Part shown: piece by piece, positions 42,995-43,242 of the stretch
How positions within the stretch are numbered: position 1 is the stretch's first letter
How the letters are laid out: every line of letters begins with the position of its first letter
Source: Oscillospiraceae bacterium
GTDB taxonomy: Bacteria > Bacillota > Clostridia > Oscillospirales > CAG-272
Direction of reading: 5' to 3'
DNA length: 43,242 nt
Assembly (NCBI GenBank): GCA_015063305.1
Contig: SVUJ01000015.1
Coordinates: 1-43,242 of the forward strand
The notes under the pieces: generated by a model
Database searches by the model: none
The model's input: only the letters and a program-made list of their open reading frames with translations
What the model was told of the DNA's origin: nothing
Translations under genes and position numbers: made by a program

Positions 42995-43022
42995 CAAATA
43001 TGACAAAGGAGATTTTATATAT

Positions 43023-43242
43023 ATGAAAGCCACAGGAATAGTGAGAAGAATTGACGACCTGGGAAGGGTCGTTATTCCCAAGGAAATAAGACGTACTATG
43101 CGTATACGCGAGGGCGATCCCCTCGAGATATACACCGACAGAGAGGGAGAGGTCATTTTTAAAAAATATTCTCCCATAGGCGAGCTCGCGTCCTTTGCGG
43201 CGCAATACGCCGAAACTCTTTATAAGTCCTGCAATATGTCGG
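43023..43242 (+). CDS. spoVT: Stage V sporulation protein T (AbrB-like regulator), partial
   Basis: The first 73 residues are visible. MKATGIVRRIDDLGRVVIPK and the following EIRRTMRIREGDPLEIYTD form an AbrB-type swapped-hairpin DNA-binding domain, and the sequence continues into KKYSPIGELASFAAQYAETLYKS, typical of SpoVT, whose C-terminal GAF-like part lies beyond the window. SpoVT controls late forespore genes under sigma-G. AAAGGAG precedes the ATG. It indicates a spore-forming lineage. Another AbrB paralogue is possible but less likely given the linker. Confidence 0.88.
   Translation, partial: MKATGIVRRIDDLGRVVIPKEIRRTMRIREGDPLEIYTDREGEVIFKKYSPIGELASFAAQYAETLYKSCNMS

Larger units (their letters stand above)
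42609..43022. other. Repeat-rich non-coding stretch before spoVT
   Basis: These 414 bases carry no believable gene. They hold two related inverted-repeat elements (42635-42752 and 42922-42994), a small GC-rich hairpin and AT-rich sequence with an AAAGGAGA ribosome site at the end. Confidence 0.7.

Overview
The window reads as the chromosome of an anaerobic, amino-acid-fermenting member of the Clostridia (Bacillota). The main grounds are the 3-methylaspartate route of glutamate fermentation, an indolepyruvate:ferredoxin oxidoreductase, the sporulation regulator SpoVT, the order xseA-xseB-ispA-tlyA-nadK-argR-recN, DUF4358 and DUF6512 proteins, and strong sigma-A type promoters with GGAGG ribosome binding sites. 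Species or family cannot be fixed from the sequence alone. I see no tRNA, rRNA, CRISPR array, intact insertion sequence or prophage.

Region 1 (1-2142) is a loose set of small genes: a partial unknown gene, a deformylase-like remnant, a conserved hypothetical protein, an ATC-hydrolase-family protein and a DUF6512 membrane protein. Region 2 (2162-16148) is a glutamate fermentation locus built around a divergent promoter region at 10724-10918. Leftward runs an operon for the lyase gamma, beta and alpha subunits, a two-subunit mesaconase, methylaspartate mutase S, L and E, and methylaspartate ammonia-lyase. Rightward run the lyase activation genes: citC, a P-loop protein with an AlaX/SAD-like end, and a citX-citG fusion. 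An ArsR-type regulator with a cysteine-rich small protein and an XRE regulator close the locus. Together these convert glutamate through 3-methylaspartate, mesaconate and citramalate to acetate and pyruvate, so the citrate-lyase-like enzyme is most likely citramalate lyase.

Region 3 (16311-25462) is one long rightward operon with a near-consensus promoter and a clear terminator: a sodium:solute symporter, an aryl-CoA ligase, IorA, IorB, a second aryl-CoA ligase, an ACT protein, a metal-dependent amidohydrolase and an aminotransferase. It fits oxidative fermentation of aromatic amino acids to arylacetates: transamination, oxidative decarboxylation to arylacetyl-CoA, then CoA-thioester chemistry.

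Region 4 (25484-32499) holds a 45-bp gene remnant, an alpha-L-rhamnosidase, rplS with a structured leader, and a leftward argS-yebC-flippase unit. Region 5 (32518-40731) is a leftward housekeeping operon from nusB to recN. Region 6 (40801-43242) runs rightward: a small membrane protein, two lipoproteins, an intergenic region with two related inverted-repeat elements, and the start of spoVT.

The strongest leads for something undescribed are the P-loop/SAD-like gene inside the lyase activation operon, the two-ligase aromatic operon with its ACT and amidohydrolase passengers, the inverted -10 elements between the two lyase operons, and the repeat elements before spoVT.
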